DNA of 26,019 nucleotides from the NCBI GenBank assembly GCA_964353405.1, contig CAYGWJ010000088.1, positions 1 to 26,019 of the forward strand. The letters are read 5' to 3'. The position numbers and the translations under genes are program-made. This stretch comes from JBGLNJ01 sp964353405 (lineage in GTDB: Bacteria > Chloroflexota > Anaerolineae > Fen-1058). Shown piece after piece: positions 6,725 to 14,264 of this stretch (the stretch's first letter is position 1; every line of letters begins with the position of its first letter). A model generated the notes under the pieces. It made no database searches, was not told where the DNA came from, and worked only from the letters and a program-made list of their open reading frames with translations.

Positions 6725-6937
6725 GTGGCGCGCAAGAGCAAGCCTCGTTGGCGTGATCTCGACTTGCGTCCCTACGCCGGGCGATGGGTGGCGTTGGTTG
6801 GCCGATGCGTCGCCGGAGTCGGTCTGACCGCCGAAGAAGCGCGCATTGCGGCCAAGCTCTCGCGTCCCAAAGAAGAGCCCGAGGTGCGTTGTGTGTCGGA
6901 CCAACAACCGAACGCGATTCATACGGAGCTAGCTTGA
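6725..6937 (+). CDS. Small DUF5678-like protein upstream of cca
   Basis: About 70 residues from GTG 6725, with GAGGGA at 6712-6717 as ribosome binding site; GTG 6710 is a less likely start. The core LRPYAGRWVALVGRCVAGVGLTAEEAR followed by RPKEEPEV resembles the short DUF5678 pattern (Tyr-x-Gly-Lys/Arg-Trp-Val-Ala, then a Gly, then an Ala-rich helix). That assignment is from memory of the pattern. It shares a promoter with cca, and its stop is only 4 nt before the cca start, so translation is probably coupled. It may assist or regulate the tRNA-end enzyme, or be a detached N-terminal domain; the sequence does not decide. Confidence 0.65.
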   Translation: MARKSKPRWRDLDLRPYAGRWVALVGRCVAGVGLTAEEARIAAKLSRPKEEPEVRCVSDQQPNAIHTELA

Positions 6938-6941
6938 CTTT

Positions 6942-8435
6942 ATGATTGACCCGGTCGCTCGCGATCCGCTTGTCCAGGTTGTTGCTGCCCTGTGTGCTGA
7001 GCGCGATGTCGCCGCCTGCGTTGTCGGCGGCGCGATGCGTGATGTGCTCCTGGGCCGACCCGTCCACGATTGGGATTTTGTCGTAGAACGTGATGCAATA
7101 CTCTTGGCCCGCGCCACGGCCGATCGCCTGGGCGCGGCGTTCTTCCCGCTGGACGAGGAGCGCGATACTGGCCGCGTTGTGACTTGGGCCGCCGATGGCG
7201 CACGCACGTTCCTGGATTTTGCGCTGCGGCGCGGTCCCGATTGGCGCGCTGACCTGGAAGCGCGCGACCTCACGGTGAACGCCATCGCACTGCCGCTCGG
7301 CGCGAGCGACGTCATTGACCTGTTTGGTGGTCAGGCCGACCTGGACGCGCGCCTCATCCGCGCCGTGACCGAGCACTCGTTCCGAGACGACCCGGCCAGG
7401 ACCATGCGCGCCGTGAGGCTGGCGAGCGAATTGGGTTTCCAGATCGAGCCGCAGACGGCGATTTGGATCCGACGTGATGCAGGCCTGCTGGCGAATGTTT
7501 CTGCCGAGCGAATGCGCGATGAGCTGGGCAAGTTGCTGGCTCGGCCCAATGCTTTTGCAGGCATCCGGCAAATGGATGAGTTAGAGTTGTTAGCCCAGGT
7601 GTTGCCGGAAGTGGCCGCGCTCCGAGGCGTGGAGCAAACGGCGCCGCATCATTGGCCGGTGTTGGACCACACGTTGTTTGCCCTGGGTGTGCTGGAGCGG
7701 ATTGTTGACGCCGGGCAAGCTGCCACGCGGAGCGTGCCCTACCTCCATGCGCCTGAATTCGTGTGGGACGATTTGGCGCAGACGCTGGCCGATTTTCGCA
7801 AACTGCTTGCGGCCCATCTGGCCCGGCCTTTGGGCGATGATCGGCCCGCGCTCGTGGCGCTCAAACTCGCCACGTTGCTGCATGACTGTGCCAAGCCACA
7901 CACACGCACAGTGGACGAGCGGGGCTGCACTCACTTTTACGATCACGAAAACATGGGCGCGCCCGTCGCCGCCGAGCGGATGCGCGCCTTACGCTTTACG
8001 AACGTCGAGGTCGAGCGAGTGCGACTTGACGTCGCCCATCACATGCGGTTGCAGCAGTTGGCGGATGCCAAAGAGGGCGTCACTCGCCGCGCGGCGTATC
8101 GTTTTTTCCGCGACGTGGGTGAGGCGGGCGTGGACGTGCTGTTGCTGGCGTTAGCCGATCACATCGCCACTCACGGCCCGGATGTTCAAACGGAGCGCTG
8201 GGGTAGGCGCATCAGGGCGACGGGCGAATTGCTGGCCGAGTATTGGGCGCGGCTGGCGGAAAATGTCGCGCCGCCGCGGCTGGTGTCTGGTCACGATTTG
8301 ATGAGTGACCTGGGCTTGCCGCCCGGCAAGCGCATTGGGGAATTGCTCGAAGCCATCCGCGAAGCGCAGGCGGCGGGCGAGATTGCAACACGTGAGAATG
8401 CGTTAGCGTTGGCCAGGAGACTGATCATCCGATAG
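6942..8435 (+). CDS. cca: CCA tRNA nucleotidyltransferase / poly(A) polymerase family with HD domain
   Basis: A 497-residue class II nucleotidyltransferase that adds or repairs the 3' CCA of tRNA, or adds poly(A); sequence alone separates these poorly. The head domain has VGGAMRDVLLGR (28-39), the metal-binding pair D43-x-D45 and RDLTVNAIAL (108-117). A neck region SFRDDPARTMRAVRLASELGF (146-166) follows. A C-terminal HD domain begins at LLHDCAKPHT, with H314 and D315 as the eponymous pair, then a later His pair (AHH) near 367. HD-containing versions often carry phosphatase activity. A weak GGAG sits 13 nt before the ATG, consistent with translational coupling to the small ORF upstream. A terminator follows at 8483. 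Confidence 0.92.
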   Translation: MIDPVARDPLVQVVAALCAERDVAACVVGGAMRDVLLGRPVHDWDFVVERDAILLARATADRLGAAFFPLDEERDTGRVVTWAADGARTFLDFALRRGPDWRADLEARDLTVNAIALPLGASDVIDLFGGQADLDARLIRAVTEHSFRDDPARTMRAVRLASELGFQIEPQTAIWIRRDAGLLANVSAERMRDELGKLLARPNAFAGIRQMDELELLAQVLPEVAALRGVEQTAPHHWPVLDHTLFALGVLERIVDAGQAATRSVPYLHAPEFVWDDLAQTLADFRKLLAAHLARPLGDDRPALVALKLATLLHDCAKPHTRTVDERGCTHFYDHENMGAPVAAERMRALRFTNVEVERVRLDVAHHMRLQQLADAKEGVTRRAAYRFFRDVGEAGVDVLLLALADHIATHGPDVQTERWGRRIRATGELLAEYWARLAENVAPPRLVSGHDLMSDLGLPPGKRIGELLEAIREAQAAGEIATRENALALARRLIIR

Positions 8436-8482
8436 CCCCATCCGTCAAGACAGTCCGTTGTGTCTGACCTGCGCCATGACAC

Positions 8483-8514
8483 AAGCCGCGACGTGGCCTG
8501 GTCGCGGCTTTTTC
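8483..8514 (+). terminator. Rho-independent terminator after cca
   Basis: AAGCCGCGAC (8483-8492) pairs perfectly with GTCGCGGCTT (8501-8510) across an 8-nt loop and continues into TTT. It lies 48 nt past the cca stop. Confidence 0.85.
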
Positions 8515-8621
8515 GTTGGTGAGATCAATCCCCTCTGCATTCCTGGCCTGCAATGCTGGGTGCTCTTGCGTGGCTCAGATCAAGTTCTAACCGGCCGGTC
8601 AGGAAGGCATAGGTTGGCGCG

Positions 8622-9446
8622 TCAATGCTGGTCGGCGGTCTCTGGCCTGCGTTCGAATCCCGCCGAGCGCAAGACCTCGCTCGCCCAGGCGGCGTCCTCG
8701 TCGCTCAATGGCGGAGGTGGCGGTGGAGCCGCATAGTCCAACAGTCGCTCATAGTGAACGAGATCGAAACAGGCTTGGACGGCCGCCTGCAACTCTAATG
8801 GCACGTCGGGGTCAGGCGGCAGCAGCGGCACGGGCACTGTGGGCAATTTCTCGCGGAGCTGAACCGGCCAGACTTGAGTGCGAGGCCTCCGCTGTGTGCG
8901 GCTGAGGTAAATAAAGCACGAGGCCGACGGTAGGTCGCCGATGAGCGGGATGCGCGTCCCTGCTCGCAGCAGGTCAATCTCCAACAGGTGTGTGCGCGTC
9001 TGAAGTAGCTCCATTCGCCGTTCAACATACTCGCGCAACCCTTGTCCGCGTTTGTTGACCGGCGACAAAATCTCGATAACCGTCACCAGGCGGCGCTCGG
9101 CCACGTCACGAATTTCCACACTCAGCAGCGGCACTTGTTCGGGAATGGGGCTGAGGAGTTCAAAGGGCGGTTCGGCGATGCCCGCGCTCGCTGGCGCATA
9201 GGCCAGCGCCGCGCGGTCGTGCAGCGCGGCAATGTGAACATCGGGATAGATCACCTGCTCCGAAGGCAAGTCGAGGATGCTCAGAACTGGTCTATCGAGG
9301 ACGTACCGTTTGGCTAGCAGCGCGACGTACCGAGGCGGAAGCCGCGACAACAACTGAGCGCGGATAGAGTTGTCCAGTGTGTCGTGAAACTCTTGCCACA
9401 GATCGCCTTCGAGATATGGATCCATGCCAGGGAATGGAGACGGCAT
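8622..9446 (-). CDS. DUF4058 family protein
   Basis: A 274-residue protein opening with MPSPFPGMDPYLEGDLWQEFH, the hallmark N terminus of DUF4058, followed by LPPRYVALLAKR and a central segment with TVIEILSPVNKRG. That E-x-LSP-x-NK stretch resembles the conserved core of the family, which looks like a restriction-endonuclease-type fold. Function is unknown. The C-terminal 40 residues contain a run of seven prolines (PPPPPPP), likely a flexible tail. AGGAGG at 9457-9452 (leftward) is an ideal ribosome binding site for ATG 9446. A single gene convergent with cca, it stands alone. Such proteins are frequent, often multicopy, in Chloroflexota and Cyanobacteria. Confidence 0.9.
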   Translation of the reverse strand: MPSPFPGMDPYLEGDLWQEFHDTLDNSIRAQLLSRLPPRYVALLAKRYVLDRPVLSILDLPSEQVIYPDVHIAALHDRAALAYAPASAGIAEPPFELLSPIPEQVPLLSVEIRDVAERRLVTVIEILSPVNKRGQGLREYVERRMELLQTRTHLLEIDLLRAGTRIPLIGDLPSASCFIYLSRTQRRPRTQVWPVQLREKLPTVPVPLLPPDPDVPLELQAAVQACFDLVHYERLLDYAAPPPPPPLSDEDAAWASEVLRSAGFERRPETADQH

Positions 9447-9483
9447 CGCAGCCTCCTTTCAGCGCGGCGTCATACCTGGCTCG

Positions 9484-9489
9484 ATTATA
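9484..9489 (-). promoter_or_regulatory. Possible -10 box of the DUF4058 gene
   Basis: TATAAT read leftward at 9489-9484, 37 nt before the start codon. The -35 region is not convincing. Confidence 0.4.
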
Positions 9490-9526
9490 GCACATCTCGT
9501 GCGCGCCGTTCGACCGGCATGATGAT

Positions 9527-10522
9527 TCAGCTTTTTGAGGTTTGAGAGCCTGCCCCCCGCTCTTTTTGGGGGTTGAGAATTGAGATTTGATACCACTCCC
9601 AGAATCGGGTCAGCCCTTCCTCGATGGAAACGCGCGGCAAGTAGCCCAGCATCCGGCGTGCTTTTGATGTGTCGGCAAACGTCACGACCATCTCGGTGGG
9701 CGGGAGCGGCGCATTTTTCCAGCGGGCCGGTTTGCCGACCAGCCGTTCGAGAAGGGTGACAAAGTCACGGTTGACGACCGGCTCGCCCCGGCCCAGGTTG
9801 AAAATCTCGTACTCGATATTTGCATCTGCGGCAGCCAGGATGCCGGACACAATGTCATTGATAAACGTCCAATCGCGGCGAGGGCGGCCCTCGTCATACA
9901 GCGTGAACTCGCGTTCGTTGAGAATGGCTTCTGTAAATTTCCACGGGCCCATGTCCGGCCGGCCGCGCGGTCCATAGACGTTGAAAAATCGCAGCGCCGC
10001 GCATTTCACACCGTAGAGGTGATAATACGTGTAGGCCAGCACCTCGCCTGCTTTTTTCGTCGCCGGATAAGGAGCCAATGGCCTGTCAGTCGAGTCGGTT
10101 TCCACGAACGGGATTTTGTCCGTGTGCCCATAGATCGAAGACGTGGAAGCCAGCACAAACTTGTGAACACTGAATTCGCGCGCCATTTCCAATAGATTCA
10201 AGGTCCCCCGCACGTTCACGTCTTCATACAACAGTGGATATTTTATCGAGTAAGGGACAGCGGCCATGGCGGCCAGGTGAACGATGACGTGAGGCCGTTC
10301 AGCGGCAAACAGGGCGCGCAACGTGTCCATGTCTCGAATATCGCCTTCGACACATCGAAACGCTGGCGACTCGCCGATCTCGGCCAGGTTGGCGCGTTTG
10401 CGCGCGGGTGAGTAATAGTCGTTCAGATTGTCCAGGCCGATGACGCGCTCACCGCGTGCGAGGATGGCCTGTGTGACATGACTGCCGATGAATCCGGCGG
10501 CGCCAGTGACAAGAATGGACAT
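9527..10522 (-). CDS. NAD-dependent UDP-sugar epimerase (UDP-glucuronate 4-epimerase-like)
   Basis: A 331-residue extended short-chain dehydrogenase/reductase. The nucleotide-binding GAAGFIG lies at 7-13, LDNLNDYY at 30-37, the Ser/Thr-rich ASTSSIYG near 125-132, and the catalytic Tyr152-x3-Lys156 (YPATK). DNLNDYY and RFFNVYGPRGRPDM are typical of UDP-glucuronate 4-epimerases, which supply UDP-galacturonate for surface polysaccharide. Substrate specificity is inferred. I use ATG 10522, with GGAG 8 nt upstream, rather than TTG 10534. The last 15 or so residues are encoded by a low-complexity repeat and are probably non-essential. It lies 79 nt after recJ. Confidence 0.88.
   Translation of the reverse strand: MSILVTGAAGFIGSHVTQAILARGERVIGLDNLNDYYSPARKRANLAEIGESPAFRCVEGDIRDMDTLRALFAAERPHVIVHLAAMAAVPYSIKYPLLYEDVNVRGTLNLLEMAREFSVHKFVLASTSSIYGHTDKIPFVETDSTDRPLAPYPATKKAGEVLAYTYYHLYGVKCAALRFFNVYGPRGRPDMGPWKFTEAILNEREFTLYDEGRPRRDWTFINDIVSGILAAADANIEYEIFNLGRGEPVVNRDFVTLLERLVGKPARWKNAPLPPTEMVVTFADTSKARRMLGYLPRVSIEEGLTRFWEWYQISILNPQKERGAGSQTSKS
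9573..9593. repeat. Heptanucleotide tandem array (TTGANAN)x3 at the epimerase 3' end
   Basis: Three 7-nt units, TTGAGAA, TTGAGAT, TTGATAC, lie inside the final codons of the epimerase gene. The period is the same as the other arrays in this window. Confidence 0.55.
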
Positions 10523-10601
10523 GCGTCGCTCCAAGCTTGATCAGGGGTGAGTGAATAGATGGAGCCTGGTAACCCTGCGCACTCGCCACCAGTCACTAAC
10601 C

Positions 10602-12368
10602 CTATCCCATCGAGGGTCTCAAATCCAGCACGTTGAACTGCAATCGCCTCTCGCCATTCCATTCGTTCATCTCTAGATGATACGCCACGTCAATCCGCAT
10701 ATCGCGCCTCAGCCATGACGAGTGATGGCTTTGGCGGAAGGCGATGGCGTCGTGAACAACTCGGCGGTTATCCGTGAGGGACAGTTTGAGGTGCGCGCCT
10801 TCGGCGCCCACGCTGCGAACGTCGCGCACGGTCATGTTTCGGCTCATCAACGCGGGCGATGGGTTGCCGTAGCCGCATGGCTCCAATTGCGCGAGTTGTT
10901 GGCGAGTCTCTTCGTTCAATTCGCCCGGCAGCGCCTCAGCGTCAATGTGCAGCGCGGGATTGAGGTCACGCCCTCCCAGTTGCTCAGCGGCGAGAGCAAG
11001 CAATCGCCCGGCGAGCTCGTCAAGCTTGGGCGTGGAAACTGTGAACCCGGCTGCCGCCGCATGTCCGCCGTGGCGAATCAACAAATCGGCGCATTCGTCC
11101 AGCGCGCGCGTGATGTGGAACTCGGGGATGCTGCGGCACGAGCCTCGGCTTTCCACTTCGCCTCGCTCGACGACGACGGACGGGCGATAGAACTCTTCAG
11201 TCAAACGACTGGCGGCCAGCCCCACCACGCCCGCACGAAAATTAGGATCGGCAGCAAAGAGCAGGGGAGCGTTCGGCGCGCGGGACAGCGCCAGCTCGCG
11301 CGCTTTGTCGTGCGTCTCGCGGGTGAGGCGCTGGCGTTCGCGGTTGCGCTCATCGAGTTCGGCGGCCAGCCTTTGCGCCTCAGCCGCGTCGCTTGTGACG
11401 AGCAAGCGATAAGCGGCCATCGCGTGCTCCACTCGACCGGCGGCATTCAAGCGCGGGCCGAGCGCGTAGCCAATGGTCGTCGCATCCGCCGCGCCGGGTT
11501 TCGCGCTGGACACTTGCATGAGCGCGGCAATACCCGCGCGTGGGCTAGGGTTGTTGATGCGCGCCAATCCACGCAAGACGAGCGTGCGATTTTCGTCCAC
11601 GAGCGGCGCGAGGTCGGCCACAGTGCCCAAGGCTACCAGGTCGAGCAAGTCCTCGTCGCACAGGGGTGTCGCGCCGTTCGTCTTTTGCTCGATGATGAGC
11701 AGCGCTTGCGCCAGCTTGAACGCTAATCCTACCCCGGCCAAATCTTTGAACGGGTAGGGGCAGTCGTCTTGCTTGGGATTGATGCAGGCCAGTGCAGGTG
11801 GCACGCTCTGCGCGCCGCCGACCGAGTGGTGATCGGTCACGATGAGGTCCAGTCCCAACTCGTTGCCAAAGGCCACTTCAACACGCGAGCGGATGCCGCA
11901 GTCCACCGTCACGACCACGCGCACGCCCGCGTCCTTGAGCTTTTTGAGCGCGTCCTTGTTCAGCCCGTAGCCTTCGTCCACACGGTCGGGGATGTAAGCG
12001 CGTGCGTCCGCGCCAAGCGCGGCCAAAGTCTGCGTGAGCAGCGCCGTCGCGGTCACGCCGTCCACATCGTAATCGCCATAGACCGCCACCGGCTCGTGCC
12101 GCTGGATGGCCCGACGCAAACGGGCCACAGCCTTGTCCAATCCCTTGAGCTTGGGCGCTTCGAGCGGGTTGCCAAGCTGCGGGTTCTTATCCAGGAAGGC
12201 GATGACCTGGTCGGGACCCGTCACACCTCGGTTGTACAGCACCTGGGCAAGCAGCCTCGGCAGGTGGACAAGTTGATGAAAGTGAGATGGCGGCGCTGCT
12301 GGGGCAATTTGCCAGTACTTTAAACGCGGCACAGGTGGGTTGTTGGCATCGTCGGGCATGGCGCTCAT
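10602..12368 (-). CDS. recJ: Single-stranded-DNA-specific exonuclease RecJ
   Basis: A 588-residue 5'-3' exonuclease acting in recombinational and mismatch repair. The DHH phosphoesterase core shows VYGDYDVDGVTAT (97-109), VDCGIR near 155-160 and the metal-binding TDHH (178-181). The downstream DHHA1 domain carries the GGHAAAAGF motif, followed by a C-terminal OB-like domain. The length fits compact RecJ proteins. The frame is open to 12416, but I take ATG 12368 (MSAMPDD), with ATG 12359 equally possible; neither has a clear ribosome binding site. A terminator for the upstream DUF4870 gene lies about 27 nt before the start, so recJ probably has its own promoter or is read through. Confidence 0.95.
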   Translation of the reverse strand: MSAMPDDANNPPVPRLKYWQIAPAAPPSHFHQLVHLPRLLAQVLYNRGVTGPDQVIAFLDKNPQLGNPLEAPKLKGLDKAVARLRRAIQRHEPVAVYGDYDVDGVTATALLTQTLAALGADARAYIPDRVDEGYGLNKDALKKLKDAGVRVVVTVDCGIRSRVEVAFGNELGLDLIVTDHHSVGGAQSVPPALACINPKQDDCPYPFKDLAGVGLAFKLAQALLIIEQKTNGATPLCDEDLLDLVALGTVADLAPLVDENRTLVLRGLARINNPSPRAGIAALMQVSSAKPGAADATTIGYALGPRLNAAGRVEHAMAAYRLLVTSDAAEAQRLAAELDERNRERQRLTRETHDKARELALSRAPNAPLLFAADPNFRAGVVGLAASRLTEEFYRPSVVVERGEVESRGSCRSIPEFHITRALDECADLLIRHGGHAAAAGFTVSTPKLDELAGRLLALAAEQLGGRDLNPALHIDAEALPGELNEETRQQLAQLEPCGYGNPSPALMSRNMTVRDVRSVGAEGAHLKLSLTDNRRVVHDAIAFRQSHHSSWLRRDMRIDVAYHLEMNEWNGERRLQFNVLDLRPSMG

Positions 12369-12394
12369 CTTAGCATGGTTGCGCGTGTGCGTCA

Positions 12395-12427
12395 AACAAA
12401 AAAGGCCCTCTCCCAACGGAGAGGGCC
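12395..12427 (-). terminator. Rho-independent terminator after the DUF4870 gene
   Basis: GGCCCTCTCC (12404-12413) pairs perfectly with GGAGAGGGCC (12418-12427) around a 4-nt loop. Read leftward it is followed by TTTTTTGTTTG, so it ends transcripts from the DUF4870 gene. Confidence 0.92.
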
Positions 12428-12441
12428 GATAAAACTAAGAG

Positions 12442-12786
12442 CTACATCCAGTTTTGCTTCTTGCAAAAATCGGTGATGAAAGGGATCACCACCCATTCCT
12501 TCTGGTATGCCTTGTAGGCCCACCAGAGGAGCGGCAAGAAGACGATCCAGGCGATGCAGGCCCCGAAGCCAAACGTCACAGCCGAGATCAGAAAGAAGAG
12601 CACGTAGGCCACAACATTGACCGCCAGCGCATTGACGGCGTGATACTTTTGGAACGGGCGCACCTTCATCGTGTCCACGAGCAAGATGATGATTGCGACG
12701 AGTCCAATCGGATAGGCCAGGGCCGCCATCAATTTGTCGTTATCGTTGATGTCGGTCGTCGTTCCTTGAGGCACTTGTTCTGACAT
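12442..12786 (-). CDS. DUF4870 small membrane protein
   Basis: A 114-residue protein from ATG 12786. A polar N terminus is followed by LMAALAYPIGLVAIIILLVD (first membrane segment), VRPFQKYHAVNALAVNVVAYVLFFLISAVTFGFG (second) and a third hydrophobic stretch IAWIVFLPLLWWAYKAYQ. The pattern of a membrane helix, F-x-KYHA-x-NAL, then two more helices is that of DUF4870, a family of unknown function; the FQKYHA motif is the give-away. GGAG precedes the start at suitable distance. It is monocistronic, with its own promoter and terminator. Confidence 0.88.
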   Translation of the reverse strand: MSEQVPQGTTTDINDNDKLMAALAYPIGLVAIIILLVDTMKVRPFQKYHAVNALAVNVVAYVLFFLISAVTFGFGACIAWIVFLPLLWWAYKAYQKEWVVIPFITDFCKKQNWM

Positions 12787-12865
12787 GGTCTTTTCTCCTT
12801 CATCAAGAGTTGGGTTTGGATCGGCCCGGGGTCCGCGAGAGGTGCGAGGCCGCCTTGAGTACACT

Positions 12866-12893
12866 ATTTTACACCCGCCCGATGATTTGTCAA
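12866..12893 (-). promoter_or_regulatory. Sigma-70 promoter for the DUF4870 gene
   Basis: Read leftward, TTGACA (12893-12888) is exact consensus, TAAAAT (12871-12866) has five of six bases and the spacer is 16 nt. The leader to ATG 12786 is roughly 70 nt. Confidence 0.75.
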
Positions 12894-12946
12894 ACCCAGG
12901 ACGTGATGGTAAGCTTGGCACACCGATGATGTCGGAAGGCGGCAGG

Positions 12947-13312
12947 ATGAAGGGGACGCGTAAACGACTGGGAAATGCTGGTGAAGAGATTGCCGTGCGT
13001 GAGCTGGCGCGTCGTGGCTATGTTGTGCGCGAGCGGAACTGGCGCTGTCCCGAAGGCGAGCTGGATATTGTGGCCGAGCAGGGTGACGTGCTGGTGTTTG
13101 CCGAAGTCCGCACGCGCCGCGGCGACCGCTTTGGCACACCGGAAGAATCCATCACCCCGCCCAAGCGCGCGCACCTCATCGCCGCCGCGCAGGCGTATCT
13201 TCAAGCGCATTCGCTAGATTGCGATTGGCGCATTGACATGGTCGCCGTCGAGATGTCGGTCCGCGGCGAGTTGGTCCGGGTGGATGTGATCGAGAATGCC
13301 ATCGAGGGCTGA
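12947..13312 (+). CDS. YraN / UPF0102 family nuclease-fold protein
   Basis: A 121-residue protein of the YraN (UPF0102) family with an endonuclease-like fold: LGNAGEEIAVRELARRGYVVRERNWRCPEGELDIVAEQGDVLVFAEVRTR. The E..GELD...EV-x-(K/R) arrangement mirrors the catalytic residues of PD-(D/E)XK nucleases, with Arg instead of the usual Lys in EVR. The biological role is unsettled. I start at ATG 12947, with GGAAGG at 12934-12939; ATG 12926 and 12929 are alternatives. The end overlaps the start of miaA by 17 nt, so the two genes are probably translated together. Confidence 0.9.
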   Translation: MKGTRKRLGNAGEEIAVRELARRGYVVRERNWRCPEGELDIVAEQGDVLVFAEVRTRRGDRFGTPEESITPPKRAHLIAAAQAYLQAHSLDCDWRIDMVAVEMSVRGELVRVDVIENAIEG

Positions 13313-14213
13313 TCAAATCTCAAATCTGCTTGTCATCGTCGGGCCGACGGCGGTGGGCAAGACTGCGCTGGCCATTGACCTGGCTCAGCGCTTTGGGGGC
13401 GAAATCGTCTCGGCGGATTCGCGGCAAATCTATCGCGAGATGGATATTGGCACGGCCAAGCCCACGCGCGGAGAACGGTCGCTTGCGCCGCATCACTTGA
13501 TTGACATCGTCGCCCCGGACGAGCCTTACACGCTGGCCCAGTTTCAGGCCGATGCTTACGCTGCAATTGACGGCGTCTTGGAGCGTGGCAAGTTGCCGTT
13601 TCTTGTTGGCGGCACCGGTCTGTACGTTCGGGCCGTGGTCGAAGGATTGCGCATCCCGCGCGTCGCGCCGAACGGGGAACTGCGCGCGCAGTTGGCGGCG
13701 CAAGAGAGTGGGGCGCTTTACGAACGATTGCGCGAGCTCGACCCGGACGCGGCGGCGCGCATTGACTCGCGGAACGTCCGCCGCACCATTCGCGCGCTTG
13801 AAGTTTGCCTCACCACCGGCAAGCGATTCTCGGAACTGGGCCGCGCCTCGCCGCCGCCATACCGCATCACGCAAATCGGCCTGACGATGAATCGCCCCGA
13901 ACTGTATGCGCGAATTGATGCGCGTGTGGATCGCATGATGGAACAGGGCCTCGTGGCCGAGGTCGAAGCGCTGGTCAGGCAAGGCTATGGTTGGAACCTG
14001 CCTTCGATGTCGGGATTGGGCTATCGGGAGATGGGCGCATACCTGCGCGGCGAGGTTCCGCTCGATGAAGCGGTGATGAACATCAAGCGCAACACACGCG
14101 ATTTTGTGCGACGACAGTACGCATGGTTCCGCCTCAAAGACGAACGCATCCGCTGGTTCGGAGGTGCGGACGTTGACCCAGTGATGCGCTTTGTCGAGAC
14201 TGTGAAACGATAG
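13296..14213 (+). CDS. miaA: tRNA dimethylallyltransferase
   Basis: Adds the dimethylallyl group to A37 of tRNAs that read UNN codons. It has 305 residues, typical of the family. The P-loop GPTAVGKT lies at 16-23, followed by the signature SADSRQIYREMDIGTAKP and the later GGTGLYVRA. The C-terminal part has SGLGYREMGAYLRGE and RQYAWFR. The only reasonable in-frame start is ATG 13296, inside yraN, so the first ten residues run through the 7-bp repeat CAAATCT x2; conserved sequence begins right after it. No Shine-Dalgarno sequence is obvious, which supports translation coupled to yraN. Confidence 0.95.
   Translation: MPSRADQISNLLVIVGPTAVGKTALAIDLAQRFGGEIVSADSRQIYREMDIGTAKPTRGERSLAPHHLIDIVAPDEPYTLAQFQADAYAAIDGVLERGKLPFLVGGTGLYVRAVVEGLRIPRVAPNGELRAQLAAQESGALYERLRELDPDAAARIDSRNVRRTIRALEVCLTTGKRFSELGRASPPPYRITQIGLTMNRPELYARIDARVDRMMEQGLVAEVEALVRQGYGWNLPSMSGLGYREMGAYLRGEVPLDEAVMNIKRNTRDFVRRQYAWFRLKDERIRWFGGADVDPVMRFVETVKR
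13314..13327. repeat. Two 7-nt units (CAAATCT)x2 at the yraN-miaA junction
   Basis: CAAATCT occurs twice in tandem. It lies just past the yraN stop and inside the N-terminal codons of miaA. Its complement AGATTTG matches the unit at 2564-2591. Confidence 0.6.
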
Positions 14214-14223
14214 GCGGAAAATC

Positions 14224-14251
14224 ATCTGTGACATCCGACCTGTGACTTGCA
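14224..14251. repeat. Possible degenerate heptamer array before the exchanger gene
   Basis: Four 7-nt units, ATCTGTG, ACATCCG, ACCTGTG, ACTTGCA, fill most of the gap between miaA and the exchanger gene. Similarity between units is modest. Confidence 0.4.
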
Positions 14252-14264
14252 TGGAGAATGAAAT

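Noticed and set aside
6549..7571. 340-codon minus-strand frame
   Set aside because: Antisense to the cca operon, crossing its promoter and the compound palindrome; no conserved motif.
8540..8621. Possible signal recognition particle RNA
   Set aside because: GGTGCTC and GGTCAGG followed by AAGG recall the small SRP RNA, but the GGAA tetraloop context and the AGCAGC internal loop are missing and I could not fold the helix.
8640..8670. tRNA T-arm-like GTTCGAATCC
   Set aside because: The flanking bases do not pair as a T-stem, no other tRNA arms are present, and the sequence is explained as the C-terminal codons of the DUF4058 gene.
10547..10601. Further heptamer array between recJ and the epimerase gene
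   Set aside because: Units such as GGTTAGT, GACTGGT and GGCGAGT can be read on the minus strand, but similarity is too weak to claim.
10722..11726. 334-codon plus-strand frame
   Set aside because: Antisense to recJ, which has all catalytic motifs.
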